A DNA stretch of 64,000 bases from assembly GCF_954871325.1 (NCBI RefSeq), contig NC_088775.1:55467561-55531560 (forward strand), written 5' to 3'. Both the position numbers and the translations under genes were made by a program. Shown here piece after piece: positions 25,501-37,245 of this stretch (the first letter of the stretch is position 1; each line of letters begins with the position of its first letter). Below the pieces are notes generated by a model. That model was given only the letters and a program-made list of their open reading frames with translations. It was not told where the DNA came from and searched no databases. This DNA comes from Gordionus sp. m RMFG-2023. Its lineage: Eukaryota; Nematomorpha; Gordioida; Chordodea; Parachordodidae.

Positions 25501-25967
25501 CCAAAATTCCACGAAGGAATACCACAGTACCATCAATGATTAGTCAATGAACATTCTTTATTCCGAATGGATATTGCAAACGAAAAAAAAAAATCGAAGT
25601 GGAAAACGAAGCAGATGATTTGACAAAGATTTTATTATCACCGGCAAAACAACTTAATGTTAATGTGTAAAATAATATTAATGACGATTCTGAAATTGGA
25701 TACTTTATTGTTCCTTTCGGGTTGGTGTTTCTCATAGTTATATTCACTATCACAATGGATCATTCACATTGAAATTAGCTATTTTTTTTGAAATATTCAA
25801 GGTAATCATGATATTATTGAATTAATTAAATAAAATTGAAGGACTTTATAGAAGTTTATTAATCTGTTATAGCCATTATTGATCTTGCAACACCGCTATA
25901 TATCGATTATTTTTTTTAACAAAAATATATATATGCCGATATGTCATGAGCCCATAAAAGGGTGGCA

Positions 25968-26373
25968 TGTCGTATTCGTAAATACGTTTACATTATATAT
26001 TTTTTTTTACATTAGATATAATTGTAGTTATAAATATATATATAGTATATATTATAACACGTCACTCATAATCACGTGGTATTTGTTTTTTATGTAATAT
26101 TGTAGTTATATAATATAGATTTGATATTGGATTATTATTTTTTTTGGAATTAATTTGAAAAATATATAAATTATTGATATTATCGTAAATAAAGATTTAT
26201 TATTATTGACTTTTGAGTTATTTAAATTTTGGATTGTCATTTAGTTTTTCTTGTTTTCTGATTTTGTAATTTCGTATAATCTTTGATAGTTTGCTTTCTA
26301 GAAGGGTTGGGTTTAGTTTCGAGGATTTGTTTAGGTAGATTTTGTTTAGTTTGTGTTTTTAGGGTTTTTTTAA
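25968..26373 (+). repeat. Right terminal repeat of the 22.2-26.4 kb LTR element
   Basis: Matches the left repeat along its length apart from an additional segment of about 25 bp near 26060-26085, and is followed by the TAAC duplication. Confidence 0.8.
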
Positions 26374-27116
26374 TAACCAATTGTATTATCTTGATAATTG
26401 TTTATATCAATCGTCTTTAATTTAAAATTGTAGATATATAGTTTAAATAAAGACAATTAGAAGGGCCTAGCACTGCCTCAGCTTACCAAATTAAATATGG
26501 CTGGAAATCAGACATTTTAAAAACAATATGATTTATAATTATAAAATAATTTTAAAGAATTTTAAATTATTTGATATTTAATCTCAATTTTTTACCAATA
26601 AAAAATTGATTTATGTACATTAAAAAAAAATGTTTCAGAATAATATTTTTAAAAAAATATTATATAATCAAATTTTGATTGATTAAGATTAATTGCTTTT
26701 TAGCAATGCATTTTACCAATGCAGTATTTAGTCATACCCGGATTGAGCTTGAATGGAATATTTAGAATACTTGGATATTCGTTTTTATTTGGGGGTATAA
26801 AATCAATTTACACTTTTATATCTTTTGTGTAGCTATAATTGGGTAATGGCTAACTAAAGGATAACTTGAATCAATCTTCGGGCGCTTGCCGAAAAATCTG
26901 TTAATTGTTGTAATGTACACTTTTTTAATGTATATTTTATTTGATAAAGTGATTTATTTTAACAGATGTATTAATTTTTATGTAAATGACTGATGATATT
27001 TATTACATTAACGAAATTGTAAAGATCACTTTTTCATTTTATATAAACTTTTGATTCAATTTTATTTTATAATAATAAAAATAATAAAAAGAGAAAGTTA
27101 ACAAAATTTTATCACA

Positions 27117-27145
27117 GAGTATCGCCATCAGAGGCGATACTCTTA
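27117..27145 (+). terminator. Hairpin plus AATAAA inside the left terminal repeat
   Basis: AGAGTATCGCC, a six-base loop, then GGCGATACTCT forms an 11-bp perfect stem. AATAAA follows about ten bases later. The same hairpin is present in the right repeat near 28739-28767. Its conservation in a repeat that otherwise differs suggests a role in RNA processing, an inference only. Confidence 0.5.
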
Positions 27146-27433
27146 TTCCAATAAAATATATACGTTAAATTAAATAAAATTTCAATAATTATATCTGAAT
27201 CTCCATTAATTATGAAATCATGTAGATTCTTTTATTCAATTTATGAAGGTTTATTCTTTTTAAATTACAAATATGAAAATGGTGCCGTGTAAAGCAAATG
27301 TTCCATAAGGGTTATTGCAGTCACAATTCGCAATTTTATTACCACTATATTATCAAGCGAAATGATCACTCTTTCAGGTGCAGTATATTCTCATTTGTAT
27401 TCGACTTTGAGAGAAGGCCACTATAGGCAAATT

Positions 27434-27745
27434 ATTCCAAAATTGGAAATTAATATATTATAAAGGTAAAATAAAAAAGATGAATATTCCAAAATTGGTA
27501 ATTAATATATTATAAAGGTAAAAATAAAAAAAAAGATAAATATTCCAAAATTGGAAATTAATATATTATAAAGGTAAAATAAAAAAGATGAATATTCCAA
27601 CAAAATTGGAAATTAATATATTATAAAGGTAAAATATAAAAGATGAATATTCGAAAATTGGGAATTAATATATTATAAAGGTAAAATAAAAAAAAGATAA
27701 ATATTCCAAAATTGGGAATTAATATTATTAAGATAAAAAAAAATA
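27434..27745. repeat. Tandem repeat, six units of about 54 bp
   Basis: Each unit contains ATTCCAAAATTGG followed by ATTAATATATTATAAAGGT and an A-rich spacer. Unit starts are at about 27434, 27485, 27541, 27594, 27651 and 27703. Lies inside the short LTR element. Confidence 0.85.
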
Positions 27746-29177
27746 ATAAATATTAAAGAAAGGGACTTTCATAAAGGATCTGATTCGATATTTGTTTTGT
27801 TGGGAGGAGGTTTTCAAGTGAATATTATTATTAAAGTAATAGCGGAATAAAATATATGCATCAAATTATTCGAAATCTAACCTACTATATTATCTATGAC
27901 ATTATTCATTGGTATTCTTTCAAAGAAATGAAATTTTTATAAAAACCATTTTTTAGTAAAGATATTGTATACGTTATGTTTACTTCGCTAAAAAAAATTT
28001 AATTTAAATCCTTATAAAAATTATTCAAGAAATAAGGAAATTATTCCGGGATATTCAAATAATGTTTGAGAAATCAATATTCGAAAATATTAAATGATTT
28101 ACCGATAATAATGGGGAGATGTGCATGAAAATTTTGAGTATAAATTGTTTGCATTATATTCTGTATTCGAATTGGAGAAAATTATGATGAAATATTTAAA
28201 AAAATATATTCTCTTCTTTATTCGAAATATAAATTTACGGTATTACAGAGAAATTGTAGCCGGAGAAATTATATAATATTTTTATTCTTATTCGTGATCG
28301 AATCAAACGGCGTCCTCCTATGGACATAAAGCCGCATTTCTTAATTCTTATTATAAAGTCGATCAAGATAATTTATTTTGGCGAAATTTTTATAGACACC
28401 AAAATAAGCGGAATGTTTAAATATATAGTTTGGAGTAAATGAAAAACGTAAGATGTGTATTTATATTTCGTATATTATTGGTCATATATTATCAATCAAC
28501 CCTAACACTTGGGTTTAGTAATGGGTGGCGTGTTGTAATGTACACTTTTTTAATGTATATTTTATTTGATAAAGTGATTATTTTAACAGATGTATTAATT
28601 TTTATGTAAATGACTAATGATATTTATTACATTAACGAAATTGTAAAGATCACTTTTTCATTTTATATAAACTTTTGATTCAATTTAATTTTATAATAAT
28701 AACAAAAAATATAAAGAGAAAGTAAACAAAATTTTATCTCAGAGTATCGCCATCAGAGGCGATACTCTTATTCCAAGAAAATATATACGTTAAATTAAAT
28801 AAAATTTCAATAATTATATCTGAATCTCCATTAATTATAAAATCATGTAAATTCTTTTATTCAATTTATGAAGGTTTATTCTTTTTAAATTACAAATATG
28901 AAAATTATTATGGCGTTTTAATTTATTAAAATTTCTTCTAAATTTGAGCCTCTATCTTTTTAATAAGGACTCCGAAGCCACAGTGATATTTCGGCTAAAA
29001 CTTGGTCTAGCCGATTTTTTTAAAGGCCCAAAATATATTTGGCTTGAAGAAATTTAAATTGTCGTTAAATTTTAAAAAATTAATATAAATTTTAATTAAA
29101 GTTAAATTATCTGAAGTTTTTAAAAAATAATAAATGTTTTATTTACTTTCAACTTCAAGTTTTTAAAGGTAAATGTG

Positions 29178-32100
29178 AGGTCCGTGAAGTTGGCCCCACA
29201 CTTTTTGATTTTCAATGGTTTATCAGTTGGACTGATTTGTACCCGATTTGTACAGTTTTCAGTTCGATTTGTACCATCACCGTTTTTGAGATATTCAATG
29301 AACAAAATGTGGGGGGGGGGGGGGGGCAACTTCACGACAGCCCCCCAACTTTTGAATTTGATAGAGAATGATTTGTACCGTTTTCAGTTCGATTTGTACC
29401 ATAACCGTTTTCCAGCTATTAACCGTTATAAATATGGCGCCAAAAATAAAAAACACTCAAAATTTTTTTTTTAAATTTCTTAACGTACAACGATAGAGAA
29501 TTTTTTCTCTTCCTAATGATACCTCAAATTATGCTTTATCTTCATTATTATTTCGGAATTAAACCTTATATTGTAGCGTGAAGTTAGCCCTCCCCCCCCC
29601 CCGATATTCAAAATTTAAGATTTTTAAAATTTTTAAAACGGGATTGATTTGTACCCGATTTTTGCCGTTTCAAACTCGATTTGTACCATTACCGTTTTCC
29701 AGCTATTGACCGTTAAAAATATGGCGCCAAAAATAAAAAACACTCATAATTTATTTTTTTAAAAAAAAATTTTTAACGTACAACGATAAAGAATTTTTTT
29801 CTCTTCCTAATGATGCCTCAAATTAAGCTCTATCTTCATTATTTTTTTCGGAAATCAAATTTTAAACCTTATATTATAGCGTGAAGTTAGCCCCACCCCC
29901 CGATATTCAAAATTTGAGATTTTTCAAATTTTTAAAACGGGATTGATTTGTACCGTTTCAAACTCGATTTGTAACATTACCGTTTTCCAGCTATTGACCC
30001 TTAAAAATATAGCGCCAAAAATAAAAAACACTCAAAATGTATTTTTTTAAAAAATTTTTTAACGTACAACGATAAATAATTTTTTTCTCTTCCTAATGCC
30101 TCAAATTAAGCTTTATCTTCATTATTTTTTTCGGAAATCAAATTTTAAACCTTATATTATATCGTGAAGTAGCCCCCCCCCCGATATTCAAAATAGTTTG
30201 CTTATTTATAAATATTTTTCAAAAATGGACACGTAATATAGAATATTACTTTATTATATATATAAATAAATATATTTACAAAAATAAACACAATAATATA
30301 TGATTTCGTTTTATTAAAGAAATATATTGATGTTTAATTTGAAGGTGTTTCTGTTGAATTTGTAGGTTATAATTCAACAGTAGTGTTTTGATTCTTTGAT
30401 TGCTCCATCAAAGTTTCACATTTGAAAAAGTATTTACTTATGCTATGATTGTAGATACAATCTAAAATAATATTAAATTAAAAATATATTTTACTGGCTT
30501 CAGATGGCACCCTTTCCAAAAGAGCCAAAAGTTTATCATCCAAGAGCGCATTTATTTTTTAACTAGTAACATTTGGTGTAATTTCTTTTATCATTGTTCA
30601 TAAATATTTACTAATTTTTTGGTAACCTTATCCTATATTCTAAAATGATATAATATCAATTAATATATTATAAAATGATATAATATAAATTACTATATTC
30701 TAAAATTATATAATTATAATTAATATATTCTAAAATTATATAAAATAAATATAAATTAATATATTCTTAAATGATATAATATCAATTAATATATGAGATA
30801 AATTATACATAATTTTTTAAAACCTCCCATACATTAGATCCGATGTGATGTGGCTAACAATAATAATAGTAACTACGTGGAAATGTCTTAAAGGAAAATT
30901 ACGTCGTATAAGGGAATTTTATATAAAGCCCGTAGGCCAAATGATATTAGCAGAGGATATTGAAAATCTTCGAAAAACTTTATATTCAATATTTGTTATA
31001 GCATTAAGTGAGACAGAAGGAAATAATATTCACAATCCTAAAGAAATTACTCAATGTGAAATCGCAAAAAGTTGGCTTAAAGAAATTTGGAAATCTTAAT
31101 ATAGACTTTTCAGAATCAACCAGAATAGGAGAATGATAAAATTGAGGAGCCCTTATATGATATCAATTGTTTCATTGATTCCCAATCAGGTAATAATAAA
31201 TTCGCGCAATGGGGTTCTGATCTTCTAAAAGAGGCTAAAAATACGTTAGAAGATCAAGGAGATCATGACAATCTTCAATATCTACCTGATATAATTACAC
31301 AATTTTACACCTTCTAAAACTATTACCCTTGTGGACTGCGATATTGATCAGATATTATAAAAAATAACATCACAGTGTCAAGTGCTTCATCAGAGAGCAA
31401 CTTTAATAATATTAAAAATAGAATATTTGCTAATAAAAGTCTTCCAATAAGAATAGATGATTTTGTATTACATTATATAACCTCCCTCAATGCTACGATG
31501 AAATTAGCAGCAGCTGGAGCTAAAGATATCCTAAACTACCTCAACCAACAATAGATGGAAATTCATCTCTTGACGTTGTAAATATCTTTTTTTATAAAAA
31601 AACATTTTTATTATATGACGCTTATTTAAAAATTTTAAAAATATTTGCTTTAAAAAATTAAAATGTAGGATTGCATAGTTTTTCCTTCATCAGTTATTGC
31701 ATCTATGACTTATAAGAATCCACAAATAGTCCAAGAGGTAGAAAATATTTATTATATAGATTACAATTATAATATTGTTTTTTATAGAAATTATCGACAA
31801 CTCCTTCCGAATTTTCTATAAGGCATGTAGTATAATTTGAGGCATCATTAGGAAGAGAAAAAAATTCTATCGTTGTACGTTAAGAAATTTAAAAAAAAAA
31901 ATTTGAGTGTTTTTTATTTTTGGCGCCATATTTTTAACGGTCAATAGCTGGAAAACGGTAATGGTACAAATCGAGTTAAAAACAGTACAAATCAATCGCG
32001 TTTTAAAAATTTGAAAAATCTCAAATTTTGAATATCGGGGGGGGGGGGGGGGGGCTAACTTCAAGCTAAAATATAAGGTTTAAAATTTGATTTCCGAAAT

Positions 32101-32567
32101 AAATAATGAAGATAAAGCTTAATTTGAGTCATCATTAGGAAGAGAAAAATTTCTCTATCGTTGTACGTTAAAAATAAAATTTTTAGATAAAGCAAAATTT
32201 GAGGCATCATTAGGAAGAGAAAAAAAATTCTCTATCGTTGTACGTTAAGAAATTTTAAAAAAAAAATTTTGAGTGTTTTTTATTTTTGGCGCCATATTTT
32301 TAACGGTCAATAGCTGGAAAAAGGTTATGGTACAAATCGAACTGAAAACGGTACAAATCATTCTCCATCGACCTATGCACTTATTATTTTTAAGTTCAAA
32401 AGTTGGGGGGCTGTCGTGAAGTTGGCCCCCCATTGTTCTTTGTTCTTTGAATATCTCAAAAACGGTGATGGTACATATCGAACTGAAAACAGTACAAATC
32501 GTGTACAAATTAGTCCAACTGATAAACCATTGAAAATCAAAAAGTGTGGGGCCAACTTCACGAACCT
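29178..32567 (+). mobile_element. Foldback-type DNA transposon (MULE/NOF-like)
   Basis: A perfect 9-bp duplication, GTAAATGTG, flanks it (29169-29177 and 32568-32576). The tips are inverted: AGGTCCGTGAAGTTGGCCCC on the left, and on the other strand AGGTTCGTGAAGTTGGCCCC at the right. The arms are about 1.0 kb (29178-30195) and 0.75 kb (about 31805-32567), each built of related 300-bp units marked by GTGAAGTTAGCCC, CGATTTGTACCATTACCG, ATGGCGCCAAAAATAAAAAA and ACGTACAACGATAGAGAA. A coding remnant lies between the arms. Long G/C runs occur at unit joints. A 9-bp duplication with long repeat-built arms is typical of foldback elements and the Mutator group. Confidence 0.85.
30845..31830 (+). pseudogene. 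NOF/MULE-like protein remnant in the foldback element
   Basis: Plus-strand pieces: LTIIIVTTWKCLKGKLRRIR, EFYIKPVGQMILAEDIENLR and ALSETEGNNIHNPKEITQCE (30845-31098); then FAQWGSDLLKEAKNTLEDQG (about 31200-31260); then SSESNFNNIKNRIFANKSLP and IRIDDFVLHYI (about 31385-31480). The last motif (E..F..IK.R.. . LP.R.D.FV..HI) is one I associate with transposase-like proteins carried by foldback elements of arthropods and cnidarians. Stops and frame changes interrupt it. A DDE catalytic core was not identified, so the assignment rests on element structure and this motif. Confidence 0.45.
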
Positions 32568-33084
32568 GTAAATGTGTTATTTATTTTTATATTTTAATTA
32601 TTTTTACAAACAAAATATTTTTATCTCAATGGGTATTTTTATCTTTAATTTAATCAACAAGTTTATTAAATCATCACAACACTGAAAAATAATATTTAAT
32701 AATTCAAAAATATAAAAAAACGCAATGAGTGTTAAAGATAATTATGTTATGGCAAATTTTAAAAAATAAAATGTTCAAGAAATAATTAATTATCGATATT
32801 ATAACCAAGAAATTTTTAAAGTTGTAATCTTATAAACCCCACAAAAGTTTTGAAGAGGGTTGTTAACTATATAATATACTAATATATGTGCATTTAATAT
32901 AGTCTGGAAGAGAAAAAAATGGCTAGGTCAAATTGATTGAAGCACCTCAATTTAAACAAATATTTAAATGGTAAGAAAATGAGTTAATGTATAATAAAAT
33001 AATAAACAAATCTTTAATTTATAATTAGAATAATAAGATTTAATTTAAGATTAGTAAATGAGATTTATTTTTTCTTAGTTTTCA

Positions 33085-33205
33085 TTTATCTGAACCTCGG
33101 GTCTAAACTACGGTCTGAACTCCGGATTCGTGTTCAAAGCAGGCCTGAGTACATAATTGGGTCGTAAATTCTACGACCAAGCAAATTAACAACACTATGT
33201 GTGAT
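33085..33205. repeat. Inverted copy of the 19.9-kb repeat
   Basis: Read on the minus strand it gives AGTGTTGTTAATTTGCTTGG, then TTTAGACCCGAGGTTCAGAT, the same layout as 19908-20050 with many substitutions. No gene inside. Confidence 0.55.
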
Positions 33206-33340
33206 ACATGAAGGTATAGGGTATTCAATGTTAGCATAAGTAAATCATTCGATTATGTTATATAATAAAAACCTAACAAAATCCACATAAATTGAACATA
33301 GAGGATGTTTTAATGTTTATTTTTTATAATGTAAACGCAC

Positions 33341-33545
33341 CGATCTCAAGGAAAAGAGGACCAGATTTTGATAGGAAACCTTTTGATTCACATTTTGAAA
33401 CCGCTTTTGATTGATCAATTTCTTTAGAAAGAACCGGTATTTGATTTGCGTCGTTTGGCGAATTATCGCAAGATGGAATCGAAACTGGGACTGGTGGCAA
33501 AGGTCGGGAAGCGAAGTAATGATCGTGTTGATTTGATATCACCAT
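33341..33545 (-). CDS. Possible host exon with proline-rich N-terminus
   Basis: Not recognised. An ATG-started minus-strand frame reads MVISNQHDHYFASRPLPPVP, then VSIPSCDNSPNDANQIPVLS, and runs on to GPLFLEI before a good donor (GGTGCG) after 33341. It stands out from its AT-rich flanks by balanced codons, few lysine/asparagine runs and an SH3-ligand-like RPLPPVP motif. No acceptor AG lies close upstream of the ATG, so it would be a first coding exon. Its donor leaves phase 1, the phase needed by the kinase exon at 18868-18594, so it might be the start of that gene across a 14.5-kb intron. That phase match has a one-in-three chance of being accidental. It could also be a transposon scrap. Confidence 0.3.
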
Positions 33546-33549
33546 ATCC

Positions 33550-35045
33550 AATTAGATAATTGGTGTAATAATAAAATGAAATTATCAATCCTTTAATTGG
33601 GGCATGGTGAGAATAAAAGTTTGAAGGACTTGCAGATCGATTAAAATTTGACGATAAATTTTTATATGTGAAGGCATAAAAAGAGTTTTATGTCAAATTT
33701 ACCAAATGATGTAGTGGGCTTTTCTTAAAAAGTCTAATTTTTAAATTTGAAATGGGGAGGGTAGGCAAGCTAGCTATCCCAAGATTAATTATATATTTTA
33801 TTTCGGGTAATTATTTAATAGTGAATATTTTTAAAAAAACTATGGCAAAATTGTTGCCAGGATAAAGTGGACTGAGTGTTGATAGAAATGAAGAGATCGT
33901 GGATTCTGAATTTTGGATGTTTTGCTAGGATTTGAGTTTCGAATTATTTATATATCTAAAAAGATAAAAGGTAATAAGTTATTTAGTATTTAATCTAATA
34001 AAAAAATTAAAAAAAACAGAAAATTTTATTTTTCAACTCTGTTTACTTCCAGATAAGTGCTCTCTTATAAAACGGTAATGTGACAAAATTCAATGCAAAA
34101 TATCTCGGATAGTTACCAAAAGCCGGAAGTAAACACCCAAAAATGGTCATACAAAATAAATTTCTTATAGTTTTTATATAAGCAGAAACTGCTGAATTAT
34201 ATTAAAAATTCTAGATTGGGCTGAGCACTGGTCTAAAGTATAACTAGAAAAATTATACATTCGATTCAAATATTTAAAATGAATAGGAATAATATATTAT
34301 TCGTAAAATGATTTTTTATCTATTATTCGATAAAATTATTTTATAATATTGGTAAATAATAATTTTATATTAAAAATTATTCATAATATATGAAACTCTT
34401 TATATTTAAATATATTCCTAGGGGATGAACAGGGAATCTTTTATCTTTTTTTCTACTTCATCCATTTTAAGGAAAAAATTGATATGGCCAAATAGTTGTA
34501 CAAAAAATGAGATATTTTAAATTAAATTTATTCTATAACATGCAGAATTAATATTATTAATTGATTTTATCTATCAGCATATTGATTTTTATATATAAAC
34601 TTAAAAACATTGTTTCTATATTTTAATCTACTCAGTAAAATTTATTTAACTTATACCTGGATAGAATAATTTTTAAGCAACTTAATAATCCGTTTATTAA
34701 AATTTGTAATAGAATATTTATATTTTAGAATCTAATTGAATATTTGATGATATTTATATGAAACAACACAATTATTCGATTTATTTTTATGCTAGAGGTT
34801 ATGTAGCTAGATTTATTTCATGGTTAAAATTTATTATATTTAAAGTAAATATCATCCATATACATATAATATTTTTGCAAAATAATGTGGATATATTTAA
34901 TCATGTTTACATAAATCATAGGAGTATCCAGGATTTTCCTGAGGGGGTGGGAGGATTTTAGGGTTTTTGCCTCCAAATTTCCTATTAGATGACCTTCGGC
35001 TGGCTTTTGCTAGACCTACGGCAGGATAACTTGTTTCATTTTATA
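33550..35045. other. AT-rich stretch, nothing recognised
   Basis: No convincing frame, terminal repeat or RNA gene. The only notable piece is a GC-richer sentence at 34925-35020 (GAGGGGGTGGGAGG and TAGACCTACGGCAGG), possibly an end of another element. Confidence 0.4.
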
Positions 35046-35050
35046 TATAT

Positions 35051-35284
35051 AAGAGACCTGTAGAATAACCATTTGAACGCTCGGTTTTTTTTTTAAATTT
35101 TCGGCGCGGAATTTTTTAAATATTACATTTATTAATTAATTTTTATACTAATAATGGCGATTTAAAATATTTTGGTTTCAAAATAAACGGCCCAGCCCGG
35201 CACGAATATTTTTTCAAAAAAAATTCAAGGCTGGCCCGGGTATATTTAAAATATATAAAATCAGATAGGACCTGCAGGTCTCTG
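35051..35284. mobile_element. CCGGGCC-core hAT MITE, copy 4
   Basis: Starts AAGAGACCTGTAG and ends CCTGCAGGTCTCTG. Flanked by ATATATAT on both sides (35043-35050 and 35285-35292); this is low-complexity, so the duplication is only suggestive. Centre contains CGGCCCAGCCCGG. Confidence 0.65.
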
Positions 35285-35289
35285 ATATA

Positions 35290-36325
35290 TATTATATACT
35301 ACACAGAATTCCTGTCATATCAATATTATTTAGCTTTACATCAATTTTTTATTATTCTTAAATCAGGTATTTATATTTAATAAATAATTTTTTTTAAATG
35401 TAAATTTAAATCAAGTTTAATAACCAGTAAATTATTTTTAAAATTTAAATCTGGGCAAATCTTTAAAAGGCCTCGTCTTAGTTTATAAAATTCTCAAAAA
35501 ATATAAGATAAGAATTTAAAAAATTGATTGAGTATACTAATTGCAGTGAACATATAAAATAATGACTAGAAAATAATAAAAAAAATAAGTTATTATAAAA
35601 TTTTATCAATCACCGTATTCTATAAATGATCGCTTTCCTGTCTTCTTAATGCTAATTTGATTTATCAACTTTCCTATCATCTTTTTAACATAAAATTGAG
35701 GAATATTTATAACTTATGTTAAATTTTAAATCTATCCGCCAATCGAGTTAGGAATCGGTTTTAGATTGAAATCTGACTTAAGAAAGGAATATTTGTTTTT
35801 GCCAACGACCAGATTTGTCGCTTGCCCCCTAATAAAGAAGGCAAATAATTTAACTAAAATCAAATTAAACCTATCTGTAATATATATTTCTCATATGCAG
35901 TCTTCAATTTCAAATTCTCATTTTCTTCATCAAACAATGAATACCTATATTCTTCTAAATATAAACCAAAAATATCTGAATCGTAAGGGATTATGTCATA
36001 TATAATTATTTTATTTTTTATTACATTTATTTTGCCCTTCAAGAAAAATGGGGAATCAGAATTTTCTCCTTTATTCGATGAGTCATTATTTACCAATTAT
36101 CTGTTCATATTGAAGGTACTAATATACTGTTAACATTTATTAAAAATATGGCAAATTAAGGAATCATATAGCAAGCAATAAAAATACATTTTTGATTCAT
36201 CCGTCAAGGAGAAATATTCAAACCGCCCGTCATTCTTTGGGGGTTAGCTGCAGGATACATATCCGATTGGCCAATCATTTTTGACTTGTTAGTTGCTAGT
36301 AAAATTAACAAATATTATATAAAAA
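35290..36325. other. AT-rich stretch, nothing recognised
   Basis: Two opposite overlapping frames near 35770-36100 are of low complexity and resemble no family I know. The phrase CTTTCCTATCATCTTTTTAA near 35670 resembles the short tandem at 39920-40025. Confidence 0.35.
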
Positions 36326-36329
36326 AACT

Positions 36330-37245
36330 ATAAAAAACTATAATTATAATGATTTATAATTATCTCTGGAGTTACTTAATTCATCATGAATTTCATAGGT
36401 TGTAGGAGCCATATTTCTATGCATATTTAAGAGCTAACCCATTTAGCCGAGATTCATATGTGCTATTTCTTAAATGGATTTTCAACCTTCTTATGTCTTA
36501 ATAGGCAAACATTCAAGAATATAAAACAATTTCAAAATATTTGGAAATGGTGCGAAAATTTCTTTACACTTATTGAGCGTATAAATAGCGCGCTCAAGCA
36601 AAATTTCCAAAGAATATAATTTCGCTAAATATTTAATTTTATTAATAGTGGCATCAGAGAATGTGGAGTGGTCTTGAGGTAATAAAATTTGAAATTTTCT
36701 TTTTTGATCTAAATAGCGTAGTTTTATTTGAGATAAAAATGTGTCCACAAATGGGATGATGATTGATATCTTTATAATATTCTTCAATCGAATCTATATT
36801 TATAATGCATCTTAAAGATTGCCTAAGCGCCAGTCTAGATTTAATTAATGTTATATCATAGCACATTGCCTTAGATTCAACATCAAGATAGATACGATGA
36901 AAATATTTATATACGTTCATCCTTAGGTTATTCAATCATCTGAACCAAATCTTAGTTTGATTTTTGTAACAACTTAACATACTATTTCGGCATTAAAAAA
37001 ATTTTGTTAATAAAAAGATAAACTCTGATTTATCTATTGAACTTAATAGTGTAGTGATAATGTTTTTGAAGAAAACACTATTATCATGTTTGTTATATCA
37101 TGTAAAGCTATATGAATCATCTCTTACAATTCTATAAAAGCTGAAATTGAATCATGACGTAAGACCCATCATGTAAGGCACATTTTTTAAATTTTTCGAT
37201 GCCCGGATATCTGTTGAATTTATTGATATGGTTTTACTCAATACA
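36330..37245 (-). pseudogene. hAT transposase remnant (ZMYM/THAP0-like)
   Basis: Minus-strand pieces in order. 36935-36770: MNVYKYFHRIYLDVESKAMC and RLALRQSLRCIINIDSIEEY, with the basic RQ..R segment. 36787-36491: SIIIPFVDTFLSQIKLRY, the F.D..L.QL motif of this hAT branch, then HSTFSDATINKIKYLAKLYS and FPNILKLFYILECLPI. 36450-36360: RLNGLALKYA and MAPTTYEIHDELS-like residues, close to the usual C-terminal end. Frame changes and stops separate the pieces. No terminal repeats found. A related remnant lies at 1660-2060 on the other strand. Confidence 0.6.

Larger units (their letters stand above)
22160..26373 (+). mobile_element. LTR retroelement (Gypsy-like), broken
   Basis: Direct terminal repeats at 22160-22540 and 25968-26373, both starting TGTCGTATTCGTAAATACG. 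The target duplication TAAC is at 22156-22159 and 26374-26377. A primer-binding-like TGGTGCTTTG begins at 22541 and a purine-rich AAAAGGGTGGCA precedes the right repeat. Recognisable parts, all plus strand: a Gag-like coiled segment (about 22917-23263), two CCHC zinc knuckles (about 23310-23500) and a retropepsin-type protease with LFDTGAS (about 23930-24250). No polymerase part was recognised. The terminal repeats differ by a short extra segment in the right copy plus a few substitutions, so it is of intermediate age. Broken, with several breaks. It inserted into the TIR element at 20415-26738. Confidence 0.8.
20415..26738. mobile_element. TIR element carrying 280-bp satellite units, interrupted by an LTR element
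   Basis: The left end from 20415 (GGTATGACTAAATACTGCAT) and the right end to 26738 are inverted copies of about 160-170 bp, including AATCAATCAAAATTTGATTA and CATAAATCAATTTTTTATT. Removing the LTR element at 22160-26373 leaves an ancestral element of about 2.1 kb. Internally, three tandem units sit at about 20740-21600. A second, truncated copy is at 38284-39905. No transposase recognised, so it is non-autonomous. Superfamily unknown: CCG flanks both ends but this could be chance. Confidence 0.6.
26906..28904 (+). mobile_element. Short non-coding LTR element (TRIM/LARD-like)
   Basis: Direct repeats of about 374 bp at 26906-27279 and 28531-28904, both starting TGTTGTAATGTACAC and differing at roughly a dozen positions (about 3 percent). 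A primer-binding-like TGGTGCCGTG begins at 27280 and a purine-rich TAATGGGTGGCG precedes the right repeat. The 1.25-kb middle has no recognisable protein and contains a six-unit tandem repeat. Flanks TTAAT and TTATT are a near match for a 5-bp target duplication. The TGGTGC start and GGGTGGC tract are shared with the 22.2-26.4 kb element, so that family may have supplied its enzymes. Confidence 0.7.

Noticed and set aside
27434-27745. Regularly spaced repeats reminiscent of a CRISPR array
   Set aside because: Units are contiguous and near-identical over their whole length with no unique spacers, they lie inside an LTR element, and the genome is eukaryotic.
29178-29474. Plus-strand frame of 99 codons and its minus-strand twin at 32373-32561
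   Set aside because: Both are the inverted arms of the foldback element, with a G-run giving a polyglycine stretch; no sign of a real protein.
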